From the NCBI RefSeq assembly GCF_031624635.1, contig NZ_JAMQOQ010000010.1, positions 1 through 64,000 of the forward strand: a stretch of 64,000 bases of DNA, written 5' to 3'. The notes under the pieces were generated by a model. That model was not told where the DNA came from. It worked only from the letters and a program-made list of their open reading frames with translations, and did not search any database. Below, piece after piece: positions 8,769 to 17,969 of the stretch. Origin of the DNA: Halogeometricum sp. S3BR5-2. GTDB lineage: Archaea > Halobacteriota > Halobacteria > Halobacteriales > Haloferacaceae. A program made the translations under genes and the position numbers. The number at the start of each line of letters is the position of its first letter. Positions within the stretch are counted from its first letter, which is position 1.

Positions 8769-8812
8769 AGTTACCCCACACTGTTCGGCCAGTTCTACTC
8801 CGTGGGGTAACT
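8769..8812. promoter_or_regulatory. Second AGTTACCCCAC-N22-GTGGGGTAACT inverted repeat
   Basis: Arms at 8769-8779 and 8802-8812 are identical, with identical 22-base spacing, to the element at 6309-6352. The spacer sequence differs. This copy lies between the convergent ends of the wHTH (8735) and AAA+ (8850) genes, so it is not at an obvious promoter. Confidence 0.55.
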
Positions 8813-8849
8813 TCGGGCAAACTCCACTTCAGAGCCTGGCTACCGACAC

Positions 8850-10436
8850 TTACTGGAATCCGACAGTAGAGTCATCGTCGAACGCGTTCTCTGAGGCGGA
8901 ACCATCGATGTCGGATAGATCGACGTCGGCAGTCGATTCGGGATGGGTGTCTTTCGTCATCGTATCGAGTTCCTCGGGAGTGGGGAAATCCTCGACGGAG
9001 ACTGTCTGTGCATCCCGTAGTGCAGCTCGGCGCTTGGCATCTGTAACGAGTTCCTCAATGTCAGCTCCGCTGAGACCGGCAGTGTGGCTCGCGAGCTGTG
9101 CCAGTTGTGCCCCAGTGAGGTCGTGTGGAACCCCCCGCAATTTCGACTGGAAAATCGCGTGACGGCTCTCCTCTCCCGGAAGACCGATCTCGACGTGCGT
9201 TGCGAGTCGTCCAGGGCGAAGAATCGCGGGGTCGATGTCCTCGGGCCGATTCGTTGCTCCGACGACGATGGCCGTTCGATCCTCGGCGGTGAGATGAACG
9301 AGTAACTCGCTGGTGATCTTTCTGTCCTCGGCGTGCGCTCCACCAGCGCCGACGTCGCGACCGCCGAAGAGGTGCTCGGCCTCGTCGAGGAAGATGACGC
9401 AGGGGCCGACTGCCTCGGCTTCCTCGAAGAGCTGTCGGATCCGCTGAGGTCCTTCGTTAATCCACTTGCTAGTCACGTCCGCCGGGCCCAGCTCAAGGAA
9501 CGAAATATTGAGTTCGCCAGCGAGCGCTCTCGCGAACAGGGTCTTACCGGTGCCTGGTGGGCCGTAGAAGAGAATTCCACGTGACGGTTCGATCCCGAAT
9601 CGATCGTATCGGTCGTCACCGCGTGCCGCTGCTTGGACAGGCTGGAGGACCTCTTCAGCGAGTCGTTCTTTCACATCATAGTAGCCAGCGACGTCGTCGA
9701 AGCTGATGTCCGACCGAGTCCAGTTGTATTCGAATTCTTGATCACCCGGTGTCATTGCCGGTGCTCGTGAGGTTCCTGGATGGTGGCCATCAGGAGTCTC
9801 GATTTTCGACGTAGACGTATCTACTCCTTGCCCAGACGATCTATTCGTTCTATGTTGATTCTCTTGAACCATCTCCTTGATTCCTTCAGAATCTATGGAC
9901 GGACTGGGTAGGTGACGTCCAGTGGCGTAGTAGTAACCGTTCTCACCCTGTGGATCGTAGTAAAGTATGGCGATGAGGGAGGCAGCAATCCCTAATCCGA
10001 GTGCTGCTTGTATCTGCGGATCACTCGGGCCAATCCCTGAGAGGAAGTTCAGTTGGGAGATCGTGATGAGGGTGGCGACAAATGTGATTCCCTCAGCGAC
10101 CAACAACAGTATAACAAAGAATTGGTAGACCAACGCGAATGGATATAGACCGATCACACCGACGGTTTTCAGAATAGGGATTCGCAAATCCCCTCCGATG
10201 TGTATCGCTAGGATTCCAAGGCCCAGTCCAACGACTACAGTCGGCGGTAAATTCAGTAGGGGTGCGACTACCCACATGTGGAGGAGGGCCAATGTCGTCC
10301 AACCGAGCATGAAGAACAGTCGGTAGATACCACGCTTCTCGTGCTTGCACTCCATGACTCGGTAGGTCACGTACTCGACGCTCGCGAAGAGACCGAGAAA
10401 AACGATGACGCTAATAGCAGTTTCGAGAATGCTCAT
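8850..10436 (-). CDS. Membrane-anchored AAA+ ATPase of the transfer module
   Basis: 528 residues. The N-terminal third has about five membrane segments (within residues 1-170), then a Ser/Thr/Gly-rich linker. An AAA domain of the Cdc48/FtsH type follows: FDDVAGYYDVKERL about 243, Walker A GPPGTGKT about 289, Walker B CVIFLDEAE about 345, and second-region-of-homology ATNRPEDIDPAILRPGR with the arginine finger. There is no HExxH after the AAA module, so it is not an FtsH protease; it may remodel membrane proteins. It is the last gene of the minus-strand T4SS-like operon, 215 bases after the VirB6-like gene. Confidence 0.82.
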   Translation of the reverse strand: MSILETAISVIVFLGLFASVEYVTYRVMECKHEKRGIYRLFFMLGWTTLALLHMWVVAPLLNLPPTVVVGLGLGILAIHIGGDLRIPILKTVGVIGLYPFALVYQFFVILLLVAEGITFVATLITISQLNFLSGIGPSDPQIQAALGLGIAASLIAILYYDPQGENGYYYATGRHLPSPSIDSEGIKEMVQENQHRTNRSSGQGVDTSTSKIETPDGHHPGTSRAPAMTPGDQEFEYNWTRSDISFDDVAGYYDVKERLAEEVLQPVQAAARGDDRYDRFGIEPSRGILFYGPPGTGKTLFARALAGELNISFLELGPADVTSKWINEGPQRIRQLFEEAEAVGPCVIFLDEAEHLFGGRDVGAGGAHAEDRKITSELLVHLTAEDRTAIVVGATNRPEDIDPAILRPGRLATHVEIGLPGEESRHAIFQSKLRGVPHDLTGAQLAQLASHTAGLSGADIEELVTDAKRRAALRDAQTVSVEDFPTPEELDTMTKDTHPESTADVDLSDIDGSASENAFDDDSTVGFQ

Positions 10437-10651
10437 CGGATCACGTGATCGGTATCAGGAGACCTGTGATGGGCGGGCGCTGCGATCTGCGCGATTATCT
10501 CGCGCCAGGGTTCGGGGCTCATATGGGCCGCGGTGTGTCCGTACGGCCACTGGGAACGGCATCAACAGATGCGTTCACAATGGTCTATATTCCTTTCAAG
10601 CCGGTCCTACGCTATAACTTCTCGCTTCAGAAGGGTTCATCAAGGGGGCAT

Positions 10652-12622
10652 TCACATCGTCTCGGATGGCTCACCACTGGTATCATCGTCCCAGGGTGGA
10701 GCAGAAGCCTGTCCTGGTCCCTCTTCCTGCCGGGCTGTCCAGTCGATATCGGACTCGTCGGCCGTGTCGGCGAGTTCGTCGTTGGCTCCAGGACCGATGA
10801 GGTGTTTTCCACCGCGTGTTCCCATATTGTACGCCGCGTAAGGACTACGCGTCATCGCACCAGCAAAGACGATCCCACTCGCCTTCCCAGCTTGGACACC
10901 GGTCTTTCTTGCTTGCTTGCCAGCTCGGCCGGCCGAAGCCGCAGCTCGTCCGGGAACCTTCGCAGCAGATTGTGCAGCTTTGATTCGCTTCACGCTACGG
11001 GCCGACCTCGATGCATCCATCCTGAGTGCTGCTGCTCTTTGCCCTAAGCTCTGAGCTCTGTCGTTGAGATCGACTGTTGTCTCTCCGCCCGCGGCAGTCG
11101 GGAAGGTCGCCTTCCCTTCGGCATCGGGTGTTATCGTCGTTACACCCTCTGCGGGTTCCTCTGCCCCCGTGAGGATCCCGCGGTCAGCCGCTTCTGTGAC
11201 GTCGAATTCACCATCCTGATACGCTTCAGTTAGGAAATTGCGATTCGAATCGGCTTCGTCGGCGGCTTTTGTATTCTGAGCGATTGTTTCTCGATGAGCG
11301 TCTATACTCTGGGACCCGACTGCCATTCGTGCCCCGGCCGTTCCGGTGCTCTTGGTTTTAGCACCCAATCTCCTCGTCGTGGCTTTTGCTCTACTAGCCT
11401 GTGATCGCGCCGTCTGTACTGCGGGCGCTCCAGCGAGTTTATCTCGAGCGTAGCTAACCTTCTTGGAGAGCAGTCCTGAGGCAGGATCGATCTTATCTTC
11501 TACTGGCGGTTCCCGCGTTCCGATCGCCTCTGAAACGCTGCTGCGCATCGTCCCGCCAATCGTCGAGTTCCCGGTGGCCGCAGATGGATCTGCAGCAGTG
11601 CCGCCGGATGTTCCACCAGAGGATCCGCCTGACGATCCCCCACTCCCGCCTCCACTTGTCCCGCCAGAACTCGACTTCGAAGCACTACTCACGGCTCCCG
11701 AACCTGCACCAGCGCCGACGGCGACTGCTCCGACCCCCGTGGCGGCGATTGCGGCGGCGACGGTCATCGTGAACGCCGCGTCGACGCCGAGCGGTTGCCC
11801 AGCCCACCCAATCGTCTTCCAGATGACGACGAACAGGATGATCGGGAAGATCAGTGCCAGCGCTGCTGAGACGTAGAAGCTAGCGACGTCACCGCTCGCA
11901 GAGATCCCACCGGTCGCGATCACGTTGAATACGCGCATCACGAGGGCGATTATCGGGCCGACGAGCAGCGCATATACACCCATCCGGAGCCACGTCGCGG
12001 CGAAATTACTGATCGATTTCATCGGTCCCCAGTTCGCGTACCACAGGACCGCGAAGAAGGGAGCTCCGACGGCAACCGTGACGACGATGAACTGCCGGAG
12101 GACCAGCAGTACCGACGCAATGATCGTCGCGATGAACATCAGTGGCACCGCGACGAGGAGCGCGATGACTTCGACGCCCAGCCCGAGTGTCGAGCCCCAG
12201 CTCCCGCCGAGGTCGGCATTGAACGTGAGGACGAACGTCGGCGGGGCGAGTGCGTTGGTCACCGCGTTCGACGCCTCGATGAGGAACCCGAACAGCGGCT
12301 GGGAGATCGCGATGAAGAAGATTACTGCGACCACGCGGGCAACCATGTTCCACAGCGAGGTCTCGCGGTCCTGACTGAACGGCATCGCGATCAGTCCGCC
12401 GGCGATTAGGATGGGCAACAGCGCGATCGAGAGCCGGAAGACGTCGTCCCATGCGCCCGTGACCTGCGCGCTCGTCATAATCGAGGGCTCGATGGTCAGC
12501 AGCGGCTTCAGCCCGACATTGAACATGAAGTTGATCGCACTGACCAGAATCGAGCGGAGGAACTCGAAGATAGCCCGGACGATCGCGTCGGGCAGCCAGC
12601 CGAGGTCCAGGAGGTCAGCCAT
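10652..12622 (-). CDS. VirB6/TrbL-like polytopic membrane protein
   Basis: 656 residues. The first about 300 hold six or more transmembrane segments with the layout of the VirB6/TrbL inner-membrane channel component: an N-terminal amphipathic span, a long periplasm-side loop, then a hydrophobic block. A Gly/Ser/Thr low-complexity linker (about 315-350, GGTSGG repeats) leads to a soluble Ala/Arg/Lys-rich tail that may be helical. It sits 79 bases after the VirB4 gene and before the AAA+ ATPase. The family assignment rests on topology and context, because this family has little sequence identity. Confidence 0.72.
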   Translation of the reverse strand: MADLLDLGWLPDAIVRAIFEFLRSILVSAINFMFNVGLKPLLTIEPSIMTSAQVTGAWDDVFRLSIALLPILIAGGLIAMPFSQDRETSLWNMVARVVAVIFFIAISQPLFGFLIEASNAVTNALAPPTFVLTFNADLGGSWGSTLGLGVEVIALLVAVPLMFIATIIASVLLVLRQFIVVTVAVGAPFFAVLWYANWGPMKSISNFAATWLRMGVYALLVGPIIALVMRVFNVIATGGISASGDVASFYVSAALALIFPIILFVVIWKTIGWAGQPLGVDAAFTMTVAAAIAATGVGAVAVGAGAGSGAVSSASKSSSGGTSGGGSGGSSGGSSGGTSGGTAADPSAATGNSTIGGTMRSSVSEAIGTREPPVEDKIDPASGLLSKKVSYARDKLAGAPAVQTARSQASRAKATTRRLGAKTKSTGTAGARMAVGSQSIDAHRETIAQNTKAADEADSNRNFLTEAYQDGEFDVTEAADRGILTGAEEPAEGVTTITPDAEGKATFPTAAGGETTVDLNDRAQSLGQRAAALRMDASRSARSVKRIKAAQSAAKVPGRAAASAGRAGKQARKTGVQAGKASGIVFAGAMTRSPYAAYNMGTRGGKHLIGPGANDELADTADESDIDWTARQEEGPGQASAPPWDDDTSGEPSETM

Positions 12623-12700
12623 CGGTCTGTCCCTCGAGTGTGGTCACGAGCGTTCCGCTACCCGGGCGGGAGTGAGCCGTCGAGACGCCCGGCCGTTGCT

Positions 12701-15088
12701 TCACGGTTCCTCCGTCGTGTGGCCGTTCGTGACTGCGTCCGATCCCCCGTCAGGATCGATCTCCGGGTCGGCGTCGACGACGTCGTTGAGGTCGGCCGCG
12801 TGGACATCCTCGTGATCGGCCTCCATCGCCATCTGGAGGTCCATATCGCGGTTCATCACGTGCGGGAGGTCGGTCATCTCGAGGTCCTCGTGGAATGCCG
12901 CGTCTCTGGATGTTCCGTCACCCTCGGCGAGATCGATCCCCTCGACGCCGGCGAGCCAGTCCCACGGATCGAGCGCGTCGTCCAAGACGGTGTGCTCGAA
13001 CGGCCCGCTCCGGATTTCGAGGCGGCGCCGCCCGTGGACGCTAGTCGCCAGTAAACACTCCGAGTAGTCCGAATCCTGTCCGCGGGCTGCCGTCTGGATG
13101 AATCGAATCTCGTCGGTCGAGAAGCCGTAGTACTCTGCCGTCTGCTCCGAGACCGATTCGGCGTAGAACAGGCACTTCACGTCACAGTTCTCGTAGACCT
13201 CGCGGCGCTCGTTCGTCCGGACGAACTCGTGGGCGGTTTGGCTCATCAGCGTCAGTCCAGCCTCGTAGTGACGCGCGTGGCGGATGTACAGGTTGATCAG
13301 GTCCCGGGCAGCGGGTCGGCCCAGTAGGTAGTGGGCTTCGTCGAACGTGACATCCACCTTGTAGGGCGACTGCTTGGCCTCCAGGTAGGCCCACGAGAGC
13401 ATCGCATGGAGGATGAGCGGCATCTCGCCGGTGTCGGCGAACGAACTCATGTCCATCACGACGAGTCGTGAGGAGAGATCGAGGTTCGTCTGGCCGTTCA
13501 GGTTGTGGTTGATACCTCCCGGTTTGAACGACTCGAACTTCGGCTGGAGGCTCCGAGCGAGTTCCTGATGATGGTCGGTCGGCGTGACAATCGTATCCGA
13601 GATCGAGATTACCCCTCCGTGGAGAGGTCCCACCTCGTCGCCGAGCTCCGCCTCTTCGGCGTTCGGAACGCCGTAGGACTGGAACTGTCCGAGTTCGACT
13701 CCGTCGATGACACCCGCCTCGTGGGCGGCTTCGAGGCCGCCGGCAGCGATCACGTTGACACCGCGGATGAGGTCGTCGAGCGTGGGTGACTCCCGCCCGT
13801 AGGTGTCGAACTCGCCGAGGATGATTCCCTTCGAGATGTAGGCGTAATGGGCGGCCTGAATGAGAATGCCCTCCTCGCCGGCGGACATGCCGTCACGCTG
13901 GTCGAAGTGAGTGTGGAGCATCTCGATGACCGACCGAATCGTCAGCGCGTAGGTGTCGTCGCCGTTCTCCTGTTCGGCATCCGCCGGCGGCGAGATGTCC
14001 ATCGGATTGACGGTGTAGTTCCCGCCGAAGCGGATCACTTCGCCGCCGAGGGACTGTGCGAACCGCGGGTAGTCGTCACCCGCCGGGTCAAACAGGATGC
14101 ACTGGACGTTCGGGTCTGCGAGCAGTCGCCGGTAGATCTCCAGCTTCCGGAAGTAGCTCTTTCCCGACCCCGTCTTCCCCGAGATCGCCATCGAGTGGCC
14201 CGACAGCGCGTAGCGGTCGAGGATCACAGGCCGCTTCGTATCGTCGAACCCGAACAGGACGCCCTCGGGGTCGTAGATGGAGGGTTCGACGAGGTTGAAG
14301 AACGTCCCCAGCGCCTCGAGCTGAATCGGGTGCGTGTTGTCGATGGTGTCGCTCGCTAGTGGGGCGACCGATCCAATGGCCTCGAGTTGCTGGTGTTTCA
14401 CCGGGCTGAGGTCGACGTCCTGTTCGGCGAGGATGGCCTCCACCCGGTCGAGCATCTCGTCGAGGCCCTCCTGCGTGTCGGCGACCAGTTCGAGGTAAAT
14501 CGCGACATCGTAGAGCTTGGTCGTCCCGCGGATGGTGTTCCGCAGGAGCCGTTCGAGGTCCTGCCGTTCGAGTTCGTCCTGGTAGGTGTCGGTACGGCCG
14601 CGTTTCTGTTTGACCGACAGCGAGGTGACGGCCTGCGTGTAGCGCTTCTGGAGCTGGCGACGGACGTCTTTCGCGGCCCGCGGCTGGACGTGGAGCGACA
14701 GCCGCAGATCGACATCCGATAGGGTCAGCGGCACCAGCCAACCGAGGCCCACCTTCCGGGGGAACGAGGTCACCGTGAGAACCTGCGAGATGCGGTCGTC
14801 ACGGACCTGGAACTTCGGGTAGTCCTGGACGACTCGGGGAGCGATGAGCCGCTTGTCGAGCTCGCCGCGCTCTTTCAGGGTTTCCATCGGGGTGGCGAGG
14901 TCGACGTCGTCAGCTTGGAGCTGGTACGCCGCCCACTCGATGTTCTCGGTGGTGGTCTCGCGGTCGAGCAGCGCGAGGTAGTCCAGCGCGTGGCGCGTCT
15001 CATCGCCCGAGAGTTCGTCGATCGGACGCCGCTCGACCGACTCCTCTGTTGTCTCGTTACTGAACGCCTGGGTGAATCGTTTGATCAT
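12701..15088 (-). CDS. virB4: VirB4-type conjugation ATPase
   Basis: 795 residues. Walker A SGKTGSGKSYF about 302-312, Walker B VDVTFDEAHYLL about 577-588, then IRHARHYEAGLTLMSQ, the conserved segment that follows Walker B in the VirB4/TraC/HerA superfamily. The N-terminal 270 residues match the VirB4 N-terminal domain. VirB4 energises pilus assembly and substrate passage at the cytoplasmic face. The start codon overlaps the stop of a 23-residue ORF (ATGA). It lies in the minus-strand operon directly after the VirB4-N-like membrane protein. The C-terminal tail of about 100 residues is acidic and rich in Asp/Met/His. Confidence 0.88.
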   Translation of the reverse strand: MIKRFTQAFSNETTEESVERRPIDELSGDETRHALDYLALLDRETTTENIEWAAYQLQADDVDLATPMETLKERGELDKRLIAPRVVQDYPKFQVRDDRISQVLTVTSFPRKVGLGWLVPLTLSDVDLRLSLHVQPRAAKDVRRQLQKRYTQAVTSLSVKQKRGRTDTYQDELERQDLERLLRNTIRGTTKLYDVAIYLELVADTQEGLDEMLDRVEAILAEQDVDLSPVKHQQLEAIGSVAPLASDTIDNTHPIQLEALGTFFNLVEPSIYDPEGVLFGFDDTKRPVILDRYALSGHSMAISGKTGSGKSYFRKLEIYRRLLADPNVQCILFDPAGDDYPRFAQSLGGEVIRFGGNYTVNPMDISPPADAEQENGDDTYALTIRSVIEMLHTHFDQRDGMSAGEEGILIQAAHYAYISKGIILGEFDTYGRESPTLDDLIRGVNVIAAGGLEAAHEAGVIDGVELGQFQSYGVPNAEEAELGDEVGPLHGGVISISDTIVTPTDHHQELARSLQPKFESFKPGGINHNLNGQTNLDLSSRLVVMDMSSFADTGEMPLILHAMLSWAYLEAKQSPYKVDVTFDEAHYLLGRPAARDLINLYIRHARHYEAGLTLMSQTAHEFVRTNERREVYENCDVKCLFYAESVSEQTAEYYGFSTDEIRFIQTAARGQDSDYSECLLATSVHGRRRLEIRSGPFEHTVLDDALDPWDWLAGVEGIDLAEGDGTSRDAAFHEDLEMTDLPHVMNRDMDLQMAMEADHEDVHAADLNDVVDADPEIDPDGGSDAVTNGHTTEEP

Positions 15089-15156
15089 CTCTTGGTCTCT
15101 GCGTGTACGGTCGGGGTGATCGGTCGGCGGTACAACTCCTGAAATCGCTCAAACAT
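15085..15156 (-). CDS. Possible 23-residue ORF coupling into virB4
   Basis: ATG 15156 to TGA 15085, sequence MFERFQELYRRPITP..., overlaps the upstream gene stop by 8 bases and the virB4 ATG by 4 bases. It may be a translated coupling peptide. Its start resembles the VirB4 N-terminus (MIKRFTQAF), so it may instead be a duplicated former start region. Confidence 0.3.
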   Translation of the reverse strand: MFERFQELYRRPITPTVHAETKR

Positions 15157-16651
15157 CGGTTCCCTCCGGTGGATCTGCCCCACCGTGATCCTCGTCGACC
15201 GCGTCGGCAAGCTGCTCGACATCACCCTCGATTACGTCGAGAGCGCTGCGACGGGCCCGGAGCGCAAGTGCGACGCCGACGACCAGCAGAAACAGCCCCG
15301 CGGCGTACACCTCGACGACGAGGGCCGTGGTCCCGGTCGGCGTGCTGGTCCACTGCGTCGGATACGCCTGCTCGAACAGCCCCACAGCGACGGCCGTCAC
15401 ACCGACGCCGGCGAGGCCGATGGCTGTCGATCGCCGTCCCGACGGGAGCAGGATGACCAGACTCAGCAGGAACGTCGGAAGGCTTCCGGCTGCGAGCCCG
15501 AACGACGCCTCTCGCACGAGCAAGTACGGCACATCTCCAACCTGACCGCTTCCGAGGAACGCACTGAGGGCCGTGGCCGCGAACAGGAGCGCTGTCGCGA
15601 ACAGCGTCACGCCGGCATATACCGACAGTGGCGAGTGGTAGTGCTTTCCGCGTCCGATTGGGCCGACCGTTCGAGCGTACCACGCGAGGATACGGGAGTT
15701 GTCGACCTGGTCGATGTATTCCTCTTGGACGCGCCCGCCGTACGGCAGATCACCTGTCGACTCGGGACGAGGCTCGGGATCGGATTCCGGGTTGGCGAGT
15801 TCAGCTTCCCGGTCGGCCTGCTCGAAGGCCGTCGCGAGGTCGAGCGATTCGCCGGTCGTGGAGTCCGTCAGCGTGTCTTCATCCGGCTGTGTGAAGACGC
15901 CGTGTTCGAATCTAATCGGGGCTTCTTGGCCTCGGTATACCTGATAGAGAATGTCGAGGACGTCGGCGCGGTCATCGAGGATAGTCGTCTCGACCTGCGT
16001 GCGCGGCAACTGCGAGGCGACCCGCTGAACGCGGGCCCAGACCTCGTCGAGATATGGATCTTCGTCGTCGACAGTCGCCGCGCGACCCCCGAAGGGGAGT
16101 GCATTGGTGATGGCGTCGAAGCGGCCACCCTCTTCGTCCTCTCCTTTCTTGACTGCGACGGCGACGAAGAAACGCCGGTCGCGAACGTTCGCAAGCGCAA
16201 TCGTCCGGTCCAGCCACTCGGCGTGGGCGATCCGGCCGTACTCGAGGAGTGGCGAGTCGGTCACTCGGTCGCTGTCCGTCCCGACCACCGCACCGCCGTC
16301 CGTAGCTGGTTCATCTGCAATCTCTTGATCGTCGACGGTCGCGGTCGGCTGGCCGGTCGGTGTGCCGGGAGCGTCAACCCCGACGAACTTCTCGATGTAC
16401 TGGTCGCCGTTGAACCGAGTCGTGAGCGTTAAGAACTGCGTTGGGAATTGCAGGCCCCGCAGGAACGTCATGTACGAGACGTACAGGCTATTCCGGCGTT
16501 CTTCTGAAAGCGTGAGCCACTCGCGAGGCTCGATCTCGATCAACATCGTGTACGCCGTCGGTGTCTCGATGACCCCACCGTCGCGAACGTTTTCGAAGCC
16601 GAGGAGGTCGAGTGTCGACCCTCCAGCGCCCGCCCCGTTCTCGGGGGTCAC
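15149..16651 (-). CDS. VirB4-N-like membrane protein of the transfer complex
   Basis: 500 residues from GTG 16651, which overlaps the preceding gene's stop as GTGA; an ATG at 16780 would give 43 arginine-rich residues overlapping that gene and is unlikely. The N-terminal half (about 15-280) has the pattern LDLLGFENVRDGGVIET...YTMLIEIEPREWLTLSEE...FLRGLQFPTQFLTL, typical of the N-terminal domain of VirB4-like transfer proteins and PrgI-neighbour proteins, but there is no ATPase. The C-terminal part has four or more membrane spans (about 345-480). It may be a membrane platform that pairs with VirB4. Confidence 0.7.
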   Translation of the reverse strand: MTPENGAGAGGSTLDLLGFENVRDGGVIETPTAYTMLIEIEPREWLTLSEERRNSLYVSYMTFLRGLQFPTQFLTLTTRFNGDQYIEKFVGVDAPGTPTGQPTATVDDQEIADEPATDGGAVVGTDSDRVTDSPLLEYGRIAHAEWLDRTIALANVRDRRFFVAVAVKKGEDEEGGRFDAITNALPFGGRAATVDDEDPYLDEVWARVQRVASQLPRTQVETTILDDRADVLDILYQVYRGQEAPIRFEHGVFTQPDEDTLTDSTTGESLDLATAFEQADREAELANPESDPEPRPESTGDLPYGGRVQEEYIDQVDNSRILAWYARTVGPIGRGKHYHSPLSVYAGVTLFATALLFAATALSAFLGSGQVGDVPYLLVREASFGLAAGSLPTFLLSLVILLPSGRRSTAIGLAGVGVTAVAVGLFEQAYPTQWTSTPTGTTALVVEVYAAGLFLLVVGVALALRARRSALDVIEGDVEQLADAVDEDHGGADPPEGTDV

Positions 16652-17106
16652 GGTCTGTCCTCCGGCGTCGACCCGTCGATATTCGGCCGGGTGCGTTCGA
16701 GGCCACTGGGGTAGGCGAGGTCGACGCCTTCGGAATCTGGTGACTGACCAGCAGTTGTCACCGGGGGTTTCGTAATCCACTCGTCTTGGGTGACGCCGGC
16801 AGCGAGATCTCCATCCTCGGGGTCAGGATGTCGCCAGATGTAGACGTTCGACCCGGTCTTGTACTGGAAGACGGCATGCGCATACCGCAGGGGACGCTGG
16901 CCGGGCGGCGTCTTCAGGAAGATCAGCCCGCCGACACCGATTCCGAGGGCGAAAAGCGGGAAGGTGAACAGCAGTGGAAAGCCGATGGTGTAGAGGACGG
17001 CACACGGCGCGAGTGGAATGGCGAGCGACTCGGCGAGACGCTTCACGGAGAAGCCAAGGAACTTCGACTCTAGCAGGTTACTCGCAACCGGGACGGGGTC
17101 GGGCAT
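16648..17106 (-). CDS. PrgI/VirB3-like small membrane protein
   Basis: 152 residues with paired hydrophobic spans at about 28-62, followed by a soluble region containing RPLRYAHAVFQYKTGSNVYIW. The arrangement (two N-terminal spans, then a short conserved basic/aromatic block) and the position immediately before VirB4-type genes are those of PrgI/VirB3 proteins, which dock VirB4 to the membrane. It begins directly after the stop of the 56-residue gene and overlaps the next gene by 4 bases, so the genes are translationally coupled. Confidence 0.68.
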   Translation of the reverse strand: MPDPVPVASNLLESKFLGFSVKRLAESLAIPLAPCAVLYTIGFPLLFTFPLFALGIGVGGLIFLKTPPGQRPLRYAHAVFQYKTGSNVYIWRHPDPEDGDLAAGVTQDEWITKPPVTTAGQSPDSEGVDLAYPSGLERTRPNIDGSTPEDRP

Positions 17107-17277
17107 CTACTCGCCCTCCTCGTGGCACTCGTCCCCGGACGGGAGAATACCGCCGGCTTCCAGCTGCTCGGCTCCCTTGATCAGCATCCCCCGCCAGTTG
17201 ACACCGTGGCGTTCGCGGACGGCCTCGAGCCGCTCGAATTGCTGGTCGTCCTTGATGACGATACGGGTCGAGGTCAT
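17107..17277 (-). CDS. 56-residue protein, WRGMLI family, first copy
   Basis: MTSTRIVIKDDQQFERLEAV is followed by RERHGVNWRGMLIKGAEQLE and an acidic tail. It overlaps the upstream 131-residue gene by ATGA and ends adjacent to the PrgI-like ATG, so it is firmly inside the operon. It shares the pattern F/Y-x-RL-x-A-x-R-x3-YGV-x-WRGMLI-x-GA-x2-LE with the next gene upstream, so the two are tandem paralogues. The short beta-strand plus two helices and the basic helix resemble ribbon-helix-helix proteins, such as antitoxins or transfer accessory factors; this is inference. Confidence 0.7.
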   Translation of the reverse strand: MTSTRIVIKDDQQFERLEAVRERHGVNWRGMLIKGAEQLEAGGILPSGDECHEEGE

Positions 17278-17669
17278 CGCTCGGCCCTCTCTGCAGTGAA
17301 TTCGACAGCGCCGCCGTCCCCGTGGTTTGTCTCGGACTCGACTGTTCGGAGCGTGCCGTTCGCGTCGAACAGGCGCGAATCGAGTCGATGATCGGTGGTG
17401 GACGTATCCGTGTTGGCTGGTGTTTCGTGCGTCTCGGTATCGATGGCTGACTCGGCGGGTTGCTCACTGGGGTCGGTACTGTCCTGTTCCGACTGGCGAC
17501 GTTCACGTTCGGGGTCGTCCGGTGTAAGCGCGAACCTTAGCTCTCGGCCCTCGAGACGCTTGGCGCCTTGGATAAGCATCCCCCGCCACTGGACGCCGTA
17601 CTTGTCCCGGATCGCCCGGAGTCGGCGGTACTCCGCCTCGCTTCTGAATTGAATCTCGATTTCAGGCAT
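17274..17669 (-). CDS. WRGMLI-family protein with acidic tail, first gene of the T4SS operon
   Basis: 131 residues. The first 45 (IEIQFRSEAEYRRLRAI..KYGVQWRGMLIQGAKRLE) are paralogous to the neighbouring 56-residue protein. The remainder is a polar Ser/Thr/Asp/Glu linker with no recognisable domain. The fold suggested by the pattern is strand-helix-helix, similar to ribbon-helix-helix DNA-binding proteins such as MobC-type accessory factors or autoregulators. As the first gene of the minus-strand operon it is a good candidate for the operon regulator or a relaxosome component. Confidence 0.68.
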   Translation of the reverse strand: MPEIEIQFRSEAEYRRLRAIRDKYGVQWRGMLIQGAKRLEGRELRFALTPDDPERERRQSEQDSTDPSEQPAESAIDTETHETPANTDTSTTDHRLDSRLFDANGTLRTVESETNHGDGGAVEFTAERAER

Positions 17670-17840
17670 TCTGGCTCACCGGTTTCAGCTGGCACTCTCG
17701 TCGAGAACTACGGCGGGACGCGGCAGATTGAAATCTGGAGTCACCGAGAGCAGGGTTCCGAACGGCGCCACCAGTACGACGTCCGTCCGGAGGATGGACT
17801 GTGATTGCATCACACCCCAGTGGTCCGTGGGACGAGCATT

Positions 17841-17931
17841 TGTTTATTTCAAGAATGCGTAACGCGTAACACTGCGTCGGGCGCACGGTTGCGTCAGCCG
17901 CAAACCTGCGATTTCCGCATTCTGAGCGAAC
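17841..17931. promoter_or_regulatory. Two-block palindromic element between the T4SS operon and pilin-like gene
   Basis: Block A TGTTTATTTCAAGAATGCGT followed by AA (17841-17862), an 18-base gap, then block B GCGCACGGTTGCGTC (17881-17895). A degenerate inverted copy of A, TGCGATTTCCGCATTCTGAG, lies at 17907-17926 and faces the plus-strand gene. The same two blocks with the same 18-base gap occur inverted at 27430-27484. The element lies in the divergent gap between 17669 and 17970 and probably controls both transcripts. The rest of the gap 17670-17840 shows no further gene. Confidence 0.65.
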
Positions 17932-17969
17932 TTTTGAGCCGGTTCTGCGTCGCTCCAGACCACAGTATC

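Noticed and set aside
8769-8812. Interpretation as a simple transcription terminator
   Set aside because: The 22-base centre and lack of a T-run do not fit, and an identical-geometry copy occurs at a promoter.
11584-11772. Plus-strand frame rich in Arg/Pro/His repeats opposite the VirB6-like linker
   Set aside because: Low-complexity shadow of the GGTSGG repeats of the real gene.
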